The notes beneath the pieces were generated by a model. That model made no database searches and was not told the origin of the DNA. It saw only the letters and a list, made by a program, of their open reading frames with translations. This document shows, piece by piece, positions 1 to 6,813 of a DNA stretch of 24,648 nucleotides. A program made the position numbers and the translations under genes. The stretch is taken from positions 1 through 24,648 of the IMG/VR virus record IMGVR_UViG_3300032271_000272, one strand, 5' to 3'. Within the stretch, counting starts at the first letter, position 1, and each line of letters starts with the position of its first letter. The stretch comes from a virus.

Positions 1-319
1 GATGTGGAACTTCATAGTTGCCGTAGACATCTTTGCGCAACATACTAAGACGTTGCTTGCCGGCCACATACTGATAGTTGGTATGACCAATGTCAGGATT
101 TGATTCAATATCAATTAAGTCTACAATTGCACGAAGAGTAATGCCATCAATCTCTTGTGTGGTGATGCCATCATAAAAATGTAACTGTGCTTTGATTTCT
201 ATCATTGACTGACTAACATCAGCAATGCCTTGGCATACCTTAGCGACCTGTGCTTGCCACTTGTCAATCTGCAGTGGCTCTTTTACTCCGCTTCTTTTAA
301 CTACGGTAATCTGCGTCAT
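1..319 (-). CDS. nrdA: Ribonucleotide reductase class Ia alpha subunit, N-terminal part (cut by window edge)
   Basis: The reading frame opens at ATG 319 and runs without a stop to the window edge, giving about 106 residues of the N-terminus. NrdA is the large subunit that reduces ribonucleoside diphosphates to deoxy forms for phage DNA synthesis. The visible part is the ATP-cone regulatory domain: it opens MTQITVVKRSG, then has IKAQLHFYDGITTQEI, and ends with YQYVAGKQRLSMLRKDVYG. These line up in order with the start of E. coli NrdA (QVELRSHIQFYDGI, YQYLAARLAIFHLRKKAYG). Catalytic residues lie outside the window. A GAGAG stretch just before ATG can serve as ribosome binding site. It follows the unknown gene at 347-760 by 27 bases, so probably shares its transcript. 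nrdB would be expected further left. Confidence 0.9.
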   Translation of the reverse strand, partial: MTQITVVKRSGVKEPLQIDKWQAQVAKVCQGIADVSQSMIEIKAQLHFYDGITTQEIDGITLRAIVDLIDIESNPDIGHTNYQYVAGKQRLSMLRKDVYGNYEVPH

Positions 320-346
320 CTAACTCTCGTTCTGTTTTAATTTTTA

Positions 347-760
347 CTACTTTATTTGTTGTTGCTTCAACTGCCGGCGGATTTTTACTTCTTGGCAGGT
401 ATTTACGACGTTGTCTGGGCTCCAATTAAGTATATATTTTTCTTTTGCTACTAGGACTAAATTACTGCCATCATCGGTTAAAACCAGCTCTGCATCCACC
501 ATATCAGCACGGTCCAGCAGACTTATAGTATACAGGATTCCAAGCCCGCGAGCAAGCTCACAATAGACATCGTCGCTCAAAAGTTGCCAGGGATCTGGCC
601 ATTTGGGTTGATCATCCCAATGTAAGTAATAAGGTTGCCAAGGGGCTTGAAACCACCAAGCGTTGATTTTAGCTAAGGCCGTTTCTAAAGAAAGAGAGTG
701 AACATGATCTCGTAACTGGTTCCAGCTGGCCAACCTGACATCAAAGGTTGCGGGCCACAT
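347..760 (-). CDS. Conserved-type phage protein of unknown function (137 aa)
   Basis: An intact 137-residue frame starting at ATG 760, whose A is shared with the TAA of the upstream gene (TAATG), so translation is probably coupled to the tail-fibre-type gene before it. The protein is soluble, rich in tryptophan and aspartate in its first half (AWWFQAPWQPYYLHWDD), with a helical centre (YCELARGLGILYTISLLDRADMV) and a basic, glutamine-rich C-terminus (KIRRQLKQQQIK). No signal peptide, membrane segment or catalytic motif is visible. I do not recognise a function. Its position between a structural gene and nrdA does not settle whether it is virion or metabolic. Confidence 0.75.
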   Translation of the reverse strand: MWPATFDVRLASWNQLRDHVHSLSLETALAKINAWWFQAPWQPYYLHWDDQPKWPDPWQLLSDDVYCELARGLGILYTISLLDRADMVDAELVLTDDGSNLVLVAKEKYILNWSPDNVVNTCQEVKIRRQLKQQQIK

Positions 761-1254
761 TAGGCTGAAACTGTGACTAGATATTTTAATTGGGCGCTGA
801 CGCCGGTGTTGGTACTGGTATATTGCACTTGAATTAGGCCATTTAAATATGTTGCAGTCAATACAATGCCTGTGCCAGCATTTTCTATTGTCATGTCATA
901 AAATTCTAAAGGGTTTTCTACACCGGCTATCATAATTGTACCGGTACGGTAAGTATTATTTCTAGCAATGGTGTAAGAAAATGTTACTGCTGTGGTGTCA
1001 AGGGTAAATGCAGTGGTTGGTGCGGTTGTATTGTTTGCTAATGTAACTGACGTTGGCGTTGGTTGTGGAATTGTGCTAAATTCAGTGAGAATTTCAGTAT
1101 TGCCAATGACCGGTGCACCATCTGCTAGTGTGCCGTTACCAATGTATAACTGTCGTGTGTTTGTGGACCAGCCCAATTCTGCACCAGCTAGTTGTGGTAA
1201 ATTTTCTGCTAACCCTTTACGGTTTGTAATTTGAGATATTTGAACAATGGCCAA
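760..1254 (-). CDS. Tail-fibre or receptor-binding type structural protein with Mtd-like N-terminus
   Basis: A 164-residue protein. Residues 1-60 carry the pattern seen at the N-terminus of major tropism determinant-like phage tail proteins: QITNRKGLAENLPQLAGAEL, then WSTNTRQLYIGNGT and GAPVIGNTEIL. This domain normally anchors a tail fibre or receptor-binding tip. The rest is threonine- and valine-rich beta-sheet sequence, with no repeats, and short for a full fibre, so it may be a small fibre adaptor. The start is TTG at 1254, supported by an AAGGAAG ribosome site seven bases upstream. A GCTAAATA late-type promoter at 1281-1288 would give a leader of about 21 bases, which fits a late structural gene. 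Confidence 0.8.
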   Translation of the reverse strand: MAIVQISQITNRKGLAENLPQLAGAELGWSTNTRQLYIGNGTLADGAPVIGNTEILTEFSTIPQPTPTSVTLANNTTAPTTAFTLDTTAVTFSYTIARNNTYRTGTIMIAGVENPLEFYDMTIENAGTGIVLTATYLNGLIQVQYTSTNTGVSAQLKYLVTVSA

Positions 1255-1280
1255 TTTAGTCTTCCTTGAATTCTATTCAG

Positions 1281-1288
1281 TATTTAGC
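1281..1288 (-). promoter_or_regulatory. T4-late-type promoter GCTAAATA before the tail-fibre-type gene
   Basis: GCTAAATA on the minus strand in the 37-base gap between two genes. By T4 late-promoter geometry the transcript would start near 1275, giving a leader of about 21 bases that includes the AAGGAAG ribosome site of the TTG-start gene. Confidence 0.55.
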
Positions 1289-1291
1289 TGG

Positions 1292-2005
1292 TTAGGCTTG
1301 TAGATAGTACTGCTCTAAACGACGCCACCACTGATCTGCCCAATAGTCAAAATCCTCAGGTTTTAGTACAAATTCTTGGTATTGCGGACGGGCCAATGGA
1401 TTGCCCATGTCATCCACAGGTGGTTTTACTGCCATTAAGACAACACCTTTTCGTATGTTAGTTCCATAAACTTCATTGTGTGCCAAGGCATAGGCCACAA
1501 GTTGTAGATAATAATCAGTGATCCATTCCGCTCGCTTGGGCTTGTTGGTCTGTTTGAAGTCCAGGATACTTTGATCTTTTTTGTGTATGCCTACACAGTC
1601 TGTGGTTCCTGCATACAGCTTGGGAAAGTACAAGGGAATCTCTACACCCCAGAACTCATCAACGTTGACAAGTCCGTCCTCGATCACAGTCTGTGCCATG
1701 GCGTGACTTGCCCAGCTATATGGATTTGTACCACGGTCTCGTAGTTCATTATTTTTTACATAATGCTCTAAGTAGGTATGCATTCTAGTTCCGCGGTTGG
1801 CGGCTTCTGTGGTAATTTGCTGTGCTTTGGCATGTCCTACATTCTTGCGCCATTGCTCCAGTGCAGCCCGGCTTTCTTCTGGTTTAGTTCGATCTAGGAT
1901 GGTTGTTACACTAGGAACTCGACTGCCATCTGGAGTAGAATACAGGCGTTTGCCTTCTTCACTGGTACGACTTAATTCATGGTACTGAAATTTTGGGTTA
2001 TACAC
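1292..2005 (-). CDS. PD-(D/E)XK exonuclease, RecB/Cas4-type fold
   Basis: A nuclease of about 237 residues, of a kind common in marine T4-like phages; probably processes DNA ends in recombination, replication or host DNA breakdown. All core motifs are present in order: histidine motif GTRMHTYLEHY, glutamate in WGVEIPLYF, aspartate in GTTDCVGIH, the D-x-K motif ILDFKQTNK, and QLVAYA (QxxxY). It has a single cysteine, so the iron-sulfur cluster of Cas4 and AddB is absent despite the adjacent iscA. Start choice: GTG 2005 follows a GGGGAAAG purine run and overlaps the iscA stop as GTGTATAA. An in-frame GTG at 2026 would add seven residues (MDAGKVF) but has no ribosome site. Translational coupling to iscA is likely. 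Confidence 0.85.
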   Translation of the reverse strand: MYNPKFQYHELSRTSEEGKRLYSTPDGSRVPSVTTILDRTKPEESRAALEQWRKNVGHAKAQQITTEAANRGTRMHTYLEHYVKNNELRDRGTNPYSWASHAMAQTVIEDGLVNVDEFWGVEIPLYFPKLYAGTTDCVGIHKKDQSILDFKQTNKPKRAEWITDYYLQLVAYALAHNEVYGTNIRKGVVLMAVKPPVDDMGNPLARPQYQEFVLKPEDFDYWADQWWRRLEQYYLQA

Positions 2006-2318
2006 GAAAACTTTCCCCGCATCCACAGCGGTCTTTTTCTAAAGGATTGTTAAATTCAAACCCTTCATTGAGGCCTTGGCGCACATAGTCTACCTCAAGC
2101 CCATCTAAATATGCACTGCTTTTAGGATCAACCACAATGACAAATCCATCTTGCTTAACAGCAATATCTTCGGGGTTAACTGTGTCAATATATTCCAACA
2201 CATAGGCCAAGCCACTGCATCCGGTGGTTCTAACACCGAGCCGAATGCCTAGGCCTCGGCCACGCCGAGCTAGATTCTGCTGAATTTTTTTACTGGCTGT
2301 GCTTGTTACGGTAATCAT
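1998..2318 (-). CDS. iscA: A-type iron-sulfur cluster carrier protein IscA (HesB family)
   Basis: A full-length, 106-residue A-type carrier, the same size as bacterial IscA. It accepts iron or Fe-S clusters and passes them to target proteins. The three ligand cysteines are intact: C34 in TTGCSGLAY and C98/C100 in the C-terminal CGCGESF. It resembles E. coli IscA throughout (LARRGRGLGIRLGVRTTGCSG; GLNEGFEF), so it belongs to the proteobacterial ISC branch. ATG 2318 lies inside the tail of the homing endonuclease gene and has GGGAAAG eight bases upstream. It was presumably next to iscU before the endonuclease arrived. No scaffold chaperones or cysteine desulfurase are in the window, so host IscS, HscA and HscB would be needed. 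Confidence 0.95.
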   Translation of the reverse strand: MITVTSTASKKIQQNLARRGRGLGIRLGVRTTGCSGLAYVLEYIDTVNPEDIAVKQDGFVIVVDPKSSAYLDGLEVDYVRQGLNEGFEFNNPLEKDRCGCGESFRV

Positions 2319-3045
2319 TTAATTTACTTTCCCATACTATTGTAACATCATATCCTAAAGATTCCAAGTATTTTTGTCTCTCGGAGTCTAATTTCCATTT
2401 TTCCTTTGCCGTTTTTTTCAATTGCGGATGATAAAAATTTTCTTCAAACATATCAGGATTACAATGCCAGTAGTCTCCATATACCTCAACTATATGTTTA
2501 GTAGTTTCATTTACATAGTCGGGTTTATATTTTCCTATTTTTACATTTGTTGTATAATCAACTAATATTGATTCTAAAGTTTTTTCTTTTTTACTTCTTG
2601 GAGATGTTTTTGCTAACTCTAAGGCACATTTAACTCCATATCGAGTTAATACTGTTTTATCTCGTTTCTCATAATATGTTTTATTATGAGTTTTTCCATA
2701 AAAAGGTTGTTGTTCTGCCGGAAGATTTTTATTCCAAGAAGTTTGCAATCCTACTGCATCTTTGTTCCACGGTGTTCTACCTTTGCAAGCATCCGACAAG
2801 TTTTTAACCCAAGTATCTCTATTTTTTTCTCGAGATGCAAACCTTGTAGGGTTAAATGATCTAGCTTCTTTCATTCCTGGATTTCGTTGCCAGTGGAGTT
2901 GTGCCGAGCAAGATTTTGAACAACATTCTATACCAGACCCGTTAACAAGTGTGCCACATACTGGACAAGGTTTATGACCTTTTTGATATCCAGTTTTGTT
3001 GTCTTTACGCAAGGATACTCCGCACCCACATTTACATAGTTTCAT
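2290..3045 (-). CDS. Free-standing homing endonuclease with zinc-finger N-terminus and Vsr-like nuclease domain
   Basis: About 251 residues. The N-terminus is a cysteine-rich zinc-ribbon-like region (LCKCGCG, CPVCG, CCSKSC). The middle has NUMOD3-like DNA-binding pieces (GRTPWNKDAVGL, GKTHNKT). The C-terminus, IVEVYGDYWHCNP followed by DSERQKYLESLGY and TIVWESKL, fits the EDxHD, Vsr-like homing endonuclease family. Such enzymes cut an allele lacking them and spread by repair. The gene is clearly more AT-rich than its neighbours (51 G/C of 180 bases over 2461-2640, against 27 of 60 in iscU at 3241-3300), a sign of later arrival. It splits the iscU-iscA pair without damaging either. ATG 3045 is preferred over an upstream TTG at 3060; it has no ribosome site, but a GATAAATA late motif lies just upstream. 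Confidence 0.85.
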   Translation of the reverse strand: MKLCKCGCGVSLRKDNKTGYQKGHKPCPVCGTLVNGSGIECCSKSCSAQLHWQRNPGMKEARSFNPTRFASREKNRDTWVKNLSDACKGRTPWNKDAVGLQTSWNKNLPAEQQPFYGKTHNKTYYEKRDKTVLTRYGVKCALELAKTSPRSKKEKTLESILVDYTTNVKIGKYKPDYVNETTKHIVEVYGDYWHCNPDMFEENFYHPQLKKTAKEKWKLDSERQKYLESLGYDVTIVWESKLNDYRNKHSQ

Positions 3046-3050
3046 AACTT

Positions 3051-3058
3051 TATTTATC
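3051..3058 (-). promoter_or_regulatory. GATAAATA late-type promoter before the homing endonuclease gene
   Basis: GATAAATA differs from the T4 late consensus TATAAATA in one base. The predicted first transcribed base is 3045, exactly the A of ATG, and no ribosome site is present, so the message would be leaderless. Confidence 0.5.
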
Positions 3059-3076
3059 AAAGTTATTTGTTCTATG

Positions 3077-3454
3077 TTAGCTTTTTTGTTTAGATTTGTA
3101 ATCGGCTATTGCAGCCGAAATAGCGTCCGACGCAAGGATACTACAATGGATCTTAACCGGCGGGAGACTGAGTTCCTCTGCAATCGCAGAGTTCTTAATT
3201 GATCCAGCCTCGTCCAGCGTTTTGCCCTTGACCCATTCTGTGACAAGTGACGATGAAGCGATCGCCGACCCACAACCATAAGTTTTGAATTTTGCATCTG
3301 TGATTATTCCATCCTCTACTTTGATTTGTAATTTCATCACGTCACCACAAGCAGGAGCACCAACCATGCCTGTACCTATAGTGTCGTCTATTTCCATTTT
3401 ACCCACATTTCGTGGATTTTCGTAGTGATCGATTACTTTGTCTGAATAGGCCAT
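3077..3454 (-). CDS. iscU: Iron-sulfur cluster scaffold protein IscU
   Basis: A complete 125-residue scaffold on which Fe-S clusters are built from sulfur supplied by IscS. Every known functional residue is there: C36 and D38 (GAPACGDVM), C61 (TYGCGSAIASSS), H103 and C104 (KIHCSILA), and the LPPVK motif (97-101) that binds the chaperone HscA. The sequence is close to E. coli IscU along its whole length, so it should plug into a host ISC system. The start is ATG 3454 with an AAAGGAG ribosome site. A sigma70-type promoter lies directly upstream (3472-3500), so this gene may be expressed early. Downstream come the homing endonuclease and iscA; upstream is a radical SAM enzyme, a plausible client. 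Confidence 0.96.
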   Translation of the reverse strand: MAYSDKVIDHYENPRNVGKMEIDDTIGTGMVGAPACGDVMKLQIKVEDGIITDAKFKTYGCGSAIASSSLVTEWVKGKTLDEAGSIKNSAIAEELSLPPVKIHCSILASDAISAAIADYKSKQKS

Positions 3455-3471
3455 TGTTGACTCCTTTGTGT

Positions 3472-3500
3472 ATTATAACATGCTACTTTACTATTTACAA
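3472..3500 (-). promoter_or_regulatory. Sigma70-type promoter of iscU (TTGTAA-N17-TATAAT)
   Basis: TTGTAA, a 17-base spacer and TATAAT on the minus strand. Transcription would begin near 3465, 11 bases before the iscU ATG, with AGGAG at the start of the leader. A TGTAAATA late-type element (3492-3499) overlaps the -35 region, so dual timing is possible. Confidence 0.65.
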
Positions 3501-3515
3501 CCGTTTTGACTATAA

Positions 3516-4430
3516 TTAACTAGTAGTATCTTTGGAAATGTTTATTTCACGTTTCCACGGTTTTTTTAGGTCGGTAAATGTAATTAGCTTATATTCGTAA
3601 GTTTCTGGGCAAAATTTACATTGTGGAATTACGTTATCAATTGTATTAAAGAATTCTTCGCCGCGTTCGTCAAACTCATCAATGGTCAATGGACGATAAC
3701 TGTTGAGCAGTTGACGATCTTCGTCTGACATTTCAAATCCAAACTGTTGATCAAATTCGGGCATCAATGCTGCAGGTCCACATTTATAAATTTTACCATT
3801 AATCACATGATAATTTTTGAATTGCCGATAGGTGCAATTTTCGTGGGCAAGATCTGGGTTGCTATTGTACAACTGAAATTTTCCATCTGGCGTTTCTATA
3901 ATGTTACTCTGAACAAAATGGTCATTTAACCAGACATGCACATATACGTTATTATTATCTACAAATTGCCATCTTGATCCCATCCAATGGTCGGGGTCTT
4001 GTGTTTCTTTAATAGGATGAACAAGAAAATTTCTAATACGATTAAAAACGTCCTCACAATCATCGATTGAGTGCAAACTCACACCAACCCAATTTCCGTG
4101 TCCGTTAGCACACACCTCGTACAAACCTTTGACACAGTCTATTCTAGTACCATTACTTTGAATTTGTACTCCGCTGTGATCTGGCCATAACTTGTTTATT
4201 CCACCAAACCAATCTACTATATCAGGATTTAATAGTGGCTCGCCGCCTAGTATAACTGGATGTCTTATGTCAATTTTTTCAGTCCAGCGGCGAAGTGTTT
4301 CTTTATTTTCTTCCCAACTTTGCCAGCCGCTAAATTTATAATTGTTATACCGATTACAACCGCTACAGGTTAGGTTACAAACATTGGTGATGTAGAATTC
4401 TAATCTATCTACTAGTAATCGTGTCGACAT
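3516..4430 (-). CDS. Radical SAM enzyme with four extra C-terminal cysteines (SPASM/twitch-like)
   Basis: A 304-residue radical SAM protein. The cluster motif CxxxCxxC is at C18-C22-C25 (NVCNLTCSGCNRY) and the SAM-binding GGEP at 62-65. Four more cysteines (C199, C217, C271, C274, the last two in PQCKFCPE) could hold an auxiliary Fe-S cluster, as in SPASM or twitch enzymes that modify peptides or other substrates. The substrate is unknown: no precursor peptide or queuosine-type genes are next to it. It sits immediately before iscU in the same direction, which suggests a need for cluster supply during infection. ATG 4430 has no ribosome site; an AGTAAATA element 8 to 15 bases upstream would start the transcript two bases before the ATG. 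Confidence 0.85.
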   Translation of the reverse strand: MSTRLLVDRLEFYITNVCNLTCSGCNRYNNYKFSGWQSWEENKETLRRWTEKIDIRHPVILGGEPLLNPDIVDWFGGINKLWPDHSGVQIQSNGTRIDCVKGLYEVCANGHGNWVGVSLHSIDDCEDVFNRIRNFLVHPIKETQDPDHWMGSRWQFVDNNNVYVHVWLNDHFVQSNIIETPDGKFQLYNSNPDLAHENCTYRQFKNYHVINGKIYKCGPAALMPEFDQQFGFEMSDEDRQLLNSYRPLTIDEFDERGEEFFNTIDNVIPQCKFCPETYEYKLITFTDLKKPWKREINISKDTTS

Positions 4431-4437
4431 ATGGAGT

Positions 4438-4445
4438 TATTTACT
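4438..4445 (-). promoter_or_regulatory. AGTAAATA late-type element before the radical SAM gene
   Basis: The TAAATA core is kept but the first two bases differ from consensus. The predicted start, 4432, lies two bases before ATG 4430, which has no ribosome site. Confidence 0.4.
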
Positions 4446-4471
4446 GCTATAAACGACAAGCAGATTATTTG

Positions 4472-4807
4472 TTATTGGCGGCGTTTCATTGCCGCTTTGG
4501 CATTTGAATTTACTACTGCTTGGGCTTGGTCTACACTCATACCGGTGGCGGCTTCAGTGTTGCCTTTGAATCGAATCACACCGGAGTTTGGTTCTAGTGG
4601 TTCTAGAATATTGCTAAGTGGTTCTTGCCCGATCAGATCGCCCAAGTTGTCAAGAGTAACATTTACACCCAAACTCTTTGCCAGGTCAACAAAGGCCTGC
4701 TGACTAATTTGTTTTTTGGCAGACTCGTCATTGCTTCGGCCAAGCAAAAACTGGCTTAATGCAGCCAGTCGTTGTGTGTTATGATCTGCTACTTCGCGGA
4801 TTAACAT
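4472..4807 (-). CDS. Small virion-type or hypothetical protein, conserved style (111 aa)
   Basis: A 111-residue, mostly helical protein (DHNTQRLAALSQFLLGRSND in its first third; MSVDQAQAVVNSNAKAAMKR at the end). The overall look, in particular the SVDQAQ helix and the central LEPNSGVIRFKG strand, is typical of small conserved proteins of marine T4-like phages that sit in structural gene clusters. No catalytic motif, membrane segment or cysteine is present. Its ATG shares a base with the TAA of the upstream 286-residue gene (TAATG), so the two are coupled and may act together. Function not recognised. Confidence 0.7.
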   Translation of the reverse strand: MLIREVADHNTQRLAALSQFLLGRSNDESAKKQISQQAFVDLAKSLGVNVTLDNLGDLIGQEPLSNILEPLEPNSGVIRFKGNTEAATGMSVDQAQAVVNSNAKAAMKRRQ

Positions 4808-5664
4808 TATCTACGTTCACGTCCTAGACCAGCAATGGGCTCAACTTCGGTTTCAGTATCAACAATTTCTTCGCCCGGAGCAGGCAATTCAGCTGGCAAT
4901 TCAGCACCCATATCTGGAGCGGTCATATCCTCGCCCGGAACTTGTGGAGCTTGTCCTGTGACTACACCAAGAGAAGCTTCTAGTTGTTGTTTGGCACCTT
5001 GTAAGTTTTGTAGCAGGCCACTTAATGCAGCACTTGCATCGCCATTGAATTGAGTAGCTTGGTCAACGCCAACTTCGTTTTTAATCTGATCAACCAGTGC
5101 TGGTAGGTCTTTAAACTGCATGGCACTAACTTGCTCACTCATTTTTTGAACTTGATCAACCATGTCTTGTGCGGCCAGTACTACTTGAGCCTGTTGAATT
5201 TCACTGGCTTCACGTAACCGGCGAGCGCGGCGACTTTCGGCCATGGCCATAGTTGGATTATTTAATGTTTGTTGAGCTTGAGCTATTTGTTTGTCAAGAT
5301 CGGCTCTTTGTTTTTTTAATGCTGTAAGTTGATCTTGTTTTGCTTTTTGATTTTGTTGGACTTGTACAGCCATCAAACCAGCTTGTTTCTGTGGATCCAT
5401 TGGTGCTCCGCCAACAGGGGCAACCGCTTGAGCGGCCAGGGCCTGCTCCATCATGACCAATTTTAAATAACTTGGATTTTGCTCACTGCTATGAAAACTA
5501 GGAGTTCTACGATGTTCAGCAATTAATGTACGTACACGTTTGAGCATGCCACGGGCCTGTGCCTGTGTAATTTGGTCAAATCGAATGCTATTACCAAAGT
5601 AACTTTCAAATACTTTAGCGGCTTGTTTTGTTGGGCTGACTACGGCCAGTTCGTTGAGTTTCAT
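4807..5664 (-). CDS. Alanine/glutamine-rich coiled-coil phage protein, probably virion or assembly related
   Basis: About 285 residues, opening MKLNELAVVSPTKQAAKVFE. The centre (roughly 85-200) is rich in alanine, glutamine and lysine and looks like long coiled coil, and the C-terminus is proline-, alanine- and glutamate-rich and probably disordered (PAELPAPGEEIVDTETEVEP). Such a makeup is common in scaffold, neck or internal head proteins, but no specific family is certain. ATG 5664 has AGAGGA seven bases upstream; the in-frame TTG at 5670 is too close to that site. A GCTAAATA late-type promoter at 5688-5695 predicts an 18-base leader. The 5' end overlaps the 3' end of the preceding gene by 50 bases in another frame. 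Confidence 0.75.
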   Translation of the reverse strand: MKLNELAVVSPTKQAAKVFESYFGNSIRFDQITQAQARGMLKRVRTLIAEHRRTPSFHSSEQNPSYLKLVMMEQALAAQAVAPVGGAPMDPQKQAGLMAVQVQQNQKAKQDQLTALKKQRADLDKQIAQAQQTLNNPTMAMAESRRARRLREASEIQQAQVVLAAQDMVDQVQKMSEQVSAMQFKDLPALVDQIKNEVGVDQATQFNGDASAALSGLLQNLQGAKQQLEASLGVVTGQAPQVPGEDMTAPDMGAELPAELPAPGEEIVDTETEVEPIAGLGRERR

Positions 5665-6112
5665 CTTCAAATCCTCTGTGTTGAATATATTTAGCCCAGT
5701 TTACACATTTGGTCAACTGATTTTCCAACTGTTTTTTCTGTATAATCTTGGTTTCTAACTTGGTTAAAATAGTCTCACGCAACTGTGGATCGCGACTGCG
5801 ATCTCCTACTGCAGCTCTAGCATTGATATCTTGTGTTAGTGCGGCTAGTTTGGTATCTATGGTTAATAGTTCTCTAGCAGTATTGTAGGCCCTGTTTTTA
5901 TCGGCTATGCACCAGCTGAGTGCTGTACGGGTGCTGCTAAAAACTCCCACGTCTGTGGCGCCACACGTTACTTTATACCCAGGGCGTTCTGCCTGTATGT
6001 GATAGTGCCCAAATACTTCGTATTCACCTGGATTATTTTGCCAGATAGTATTGGGCATAATGTCGCGAAATTCTTGATGGAATAACTGTTTAAATTCCTG
6101 AGTCGTATTCAT
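5615..6112 (-). CDS. Phage protein of unknown function (165 aa)
   Basis: A 165-residue frame starting at ATG 6112, overlapping the TGA of the upstream gene (ATGA). Residues 28-70 (GEYEVFGHYHIQAERPGYKV, then DVGVFSSTRTALSWCIADKN) look like a small folded domain. Residues 80-150 are helical and charged (LETKIIQKKQLENQLTK), probably coiled coil. The last 17 residues (DETQRTGRSQPNKTSR) are basic, polar and encoded within the overlap with the next gene, so they may be under weak constraint. No known catalytic motif. The context is a string of late, virion-type genes. Confidence 0.7.
   Translation of the reverse strand: MNTTQEFKQLFHQEFRDIMPNTIWQNNPGEYEVFGHYHIQAERPGYKVTCGATDVGVFSSTRTALSWCIADKNRAYNTARELLTIDTKLAALTQDINARAAVGDRSRDPQLRETILTKLETKIIQKKQLENQLTKCVNWAKYIQHRGFEDETQRTGRSQPNKTSR
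5688..5695 (-). promoter_or_regulatory. GCTAAATA late-type promoter before the coiled-coil gene
   Basis: GCTAAATA lies inside the end of the preceding gene. The predicted start at 5682 gives an 18-base leader that contains AGAGGA, which also supports ATG 5664 as the gene start. Confidence 0.5.
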
Positions 6113-6372
6113 TTAATTACGTAGTGAGAAATAAGATAGATAGTTGAAGCAGATAAAAAACCAATGATTCCAATTCCCCAGGTGATTAGCCTGTCAGTAT
6201 TCTTTTCATTTAATTTACTAACACTTGATTTAACGTCCTGGACCATGTCACAAAGATGTGATATACTTACACTCATGGCTGTCATTTTGTCTTCTAGTGC
6301 ATTGTATCGCTCGGCGCAGAGTTCCACATGCGCTTCAAGGCTTTTCTTTTCAATTTCGGTGGCTTCAACCAT
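6109..6372 (-). CDS. Small membrane-anchored coiled-coil protein
   Basis: An 87-residue protein with two parts: a helical, charged N-terminal two thirds (residues 1-60, predicted coiled coil, ending KSSVSKLNEKN) and one clear C-terminal membrane segment (about 64-85, ITWGIGIIGFLSASTIYLIS). There is no signal peptide, so it should sit tail-anchored in the inner membrane. This layout resembles XhlA-type lysis accessory proteins and some holin partners; a lysis role is inference, since no endolysin is in the window. ATG 6372 has TGGAGA upstream, and CATAAATA, an excellent match to the T4 late promoter, lies at 6390-6397. Confidence 0.75.
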   Translation of the reverse strand: MVEATEIEKKSLEAHVELCAERYNALEDKMTAMSVSISHLCDMVQDVKSSVSKLNEKNTDRLITWGIGIIGFLSASTIYLISHYVIK

Positions 6373-6384
6373 GTTTAATCTCCA

Positions 6385-6813
6385 TCACGTATTTATGGAA
6401 ATAGGTGCAAACCATATATTCTGTTGGGCACCTTCTGTAATCAACACCGTTTCAATATCTGGGTCGTTATTGAGTTCACGCAACATGGGAACTCCAGCAG
6501 CATCTGCTCGTAAGATCAACACAGGATCAGATTCGGGGCCGTATATGCCATCAGACTCTGTTTCAAATTCAAACATCCATCGTGTGCCGGTCAAGTCTTG
6601 CACAGGATCTGTTAGTAAAAATAATTGTGTACGTAGACTTAAAATTTGTGTGAGTGTTTCCCAGTTGCGTTGTTGATTGCGGCTACGGTTCCAGGATTCC
6701 TCGTTTTTAATGGCCTGCCCTGCGCGATCTTGAAAAGGAATACGTGCAGATTTGTAGTGTCCTGTGACTCCGGTAGCTGTAATATCAAATCGAGTTTGGC
6801 AAACGTATTTCAT
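6385..6813 (-). CDS. Phage protein of unknown function in the virion-type cluster (142 aa)
   Basis: A 142-residue protein opening MKYVCQTRFDITATGVTGHY, with a central NWETLTQILSLRTQ helix and alternating beta-like segments (RWMFEFETESDG, DPVLILRADAAGVPML). The sequence style is that of a small conserved protein found across marine T4-like phages, usually within structural clusters, but no function can be given. Its ATG overlaps the TGA of the 84-residue gene before it (ATGA), so it is translated with that gene. The end of the gene contains the CATAAATA late promoter of the next gene. Confidence 0.7.
   Translation of the reverse strand: MKYVCQTRFDITATGVTGHYKSARIPFQDRAGQAIKNEESWNRSRNQQRNWETLTQILSLRTQLFLLTDPVQDLTGTRWMFEFETESDGIYGPESDPVLILRADAAGVPMLRELNNDPDIETVLITEGAQQNIWFAPISINT
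6390..6397 (-). promoter_or_regulatory. CATAAATA late promoter before the membrane-anchored protein gene
   Basis: Seven of eight bases match T4 TATAAATA. It overlaps the last codons of the upstream gene; the predicted start at 6384 leaves a 12-base leader with TGGAGA. Confidence 0.6.

Noticed and set aside
1292-2026. Nuclease as a Cas4 or AddB-type iron-sulfur nuclease, suggested by the neighbouring iscA
   Set aside because: Only one cysteine is present, so the four-cysteine cluster of those families cannot form.
3516-4430. Radical SAM enzyme as QueE of the 7-deazaguanine pathway
   Set aside because: The extra C-terminal cysteines do not fit QueE and no folE, queD or queC is nearby.
6164-6676. 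170-codon open frame on the plus strand
   Set aside because: It lies opposite two coding-like minus-strand genes that have late promoters, overlaps and good composition; its own product is serine/cysteine-rich with no domain, typical of an antisense shadow.
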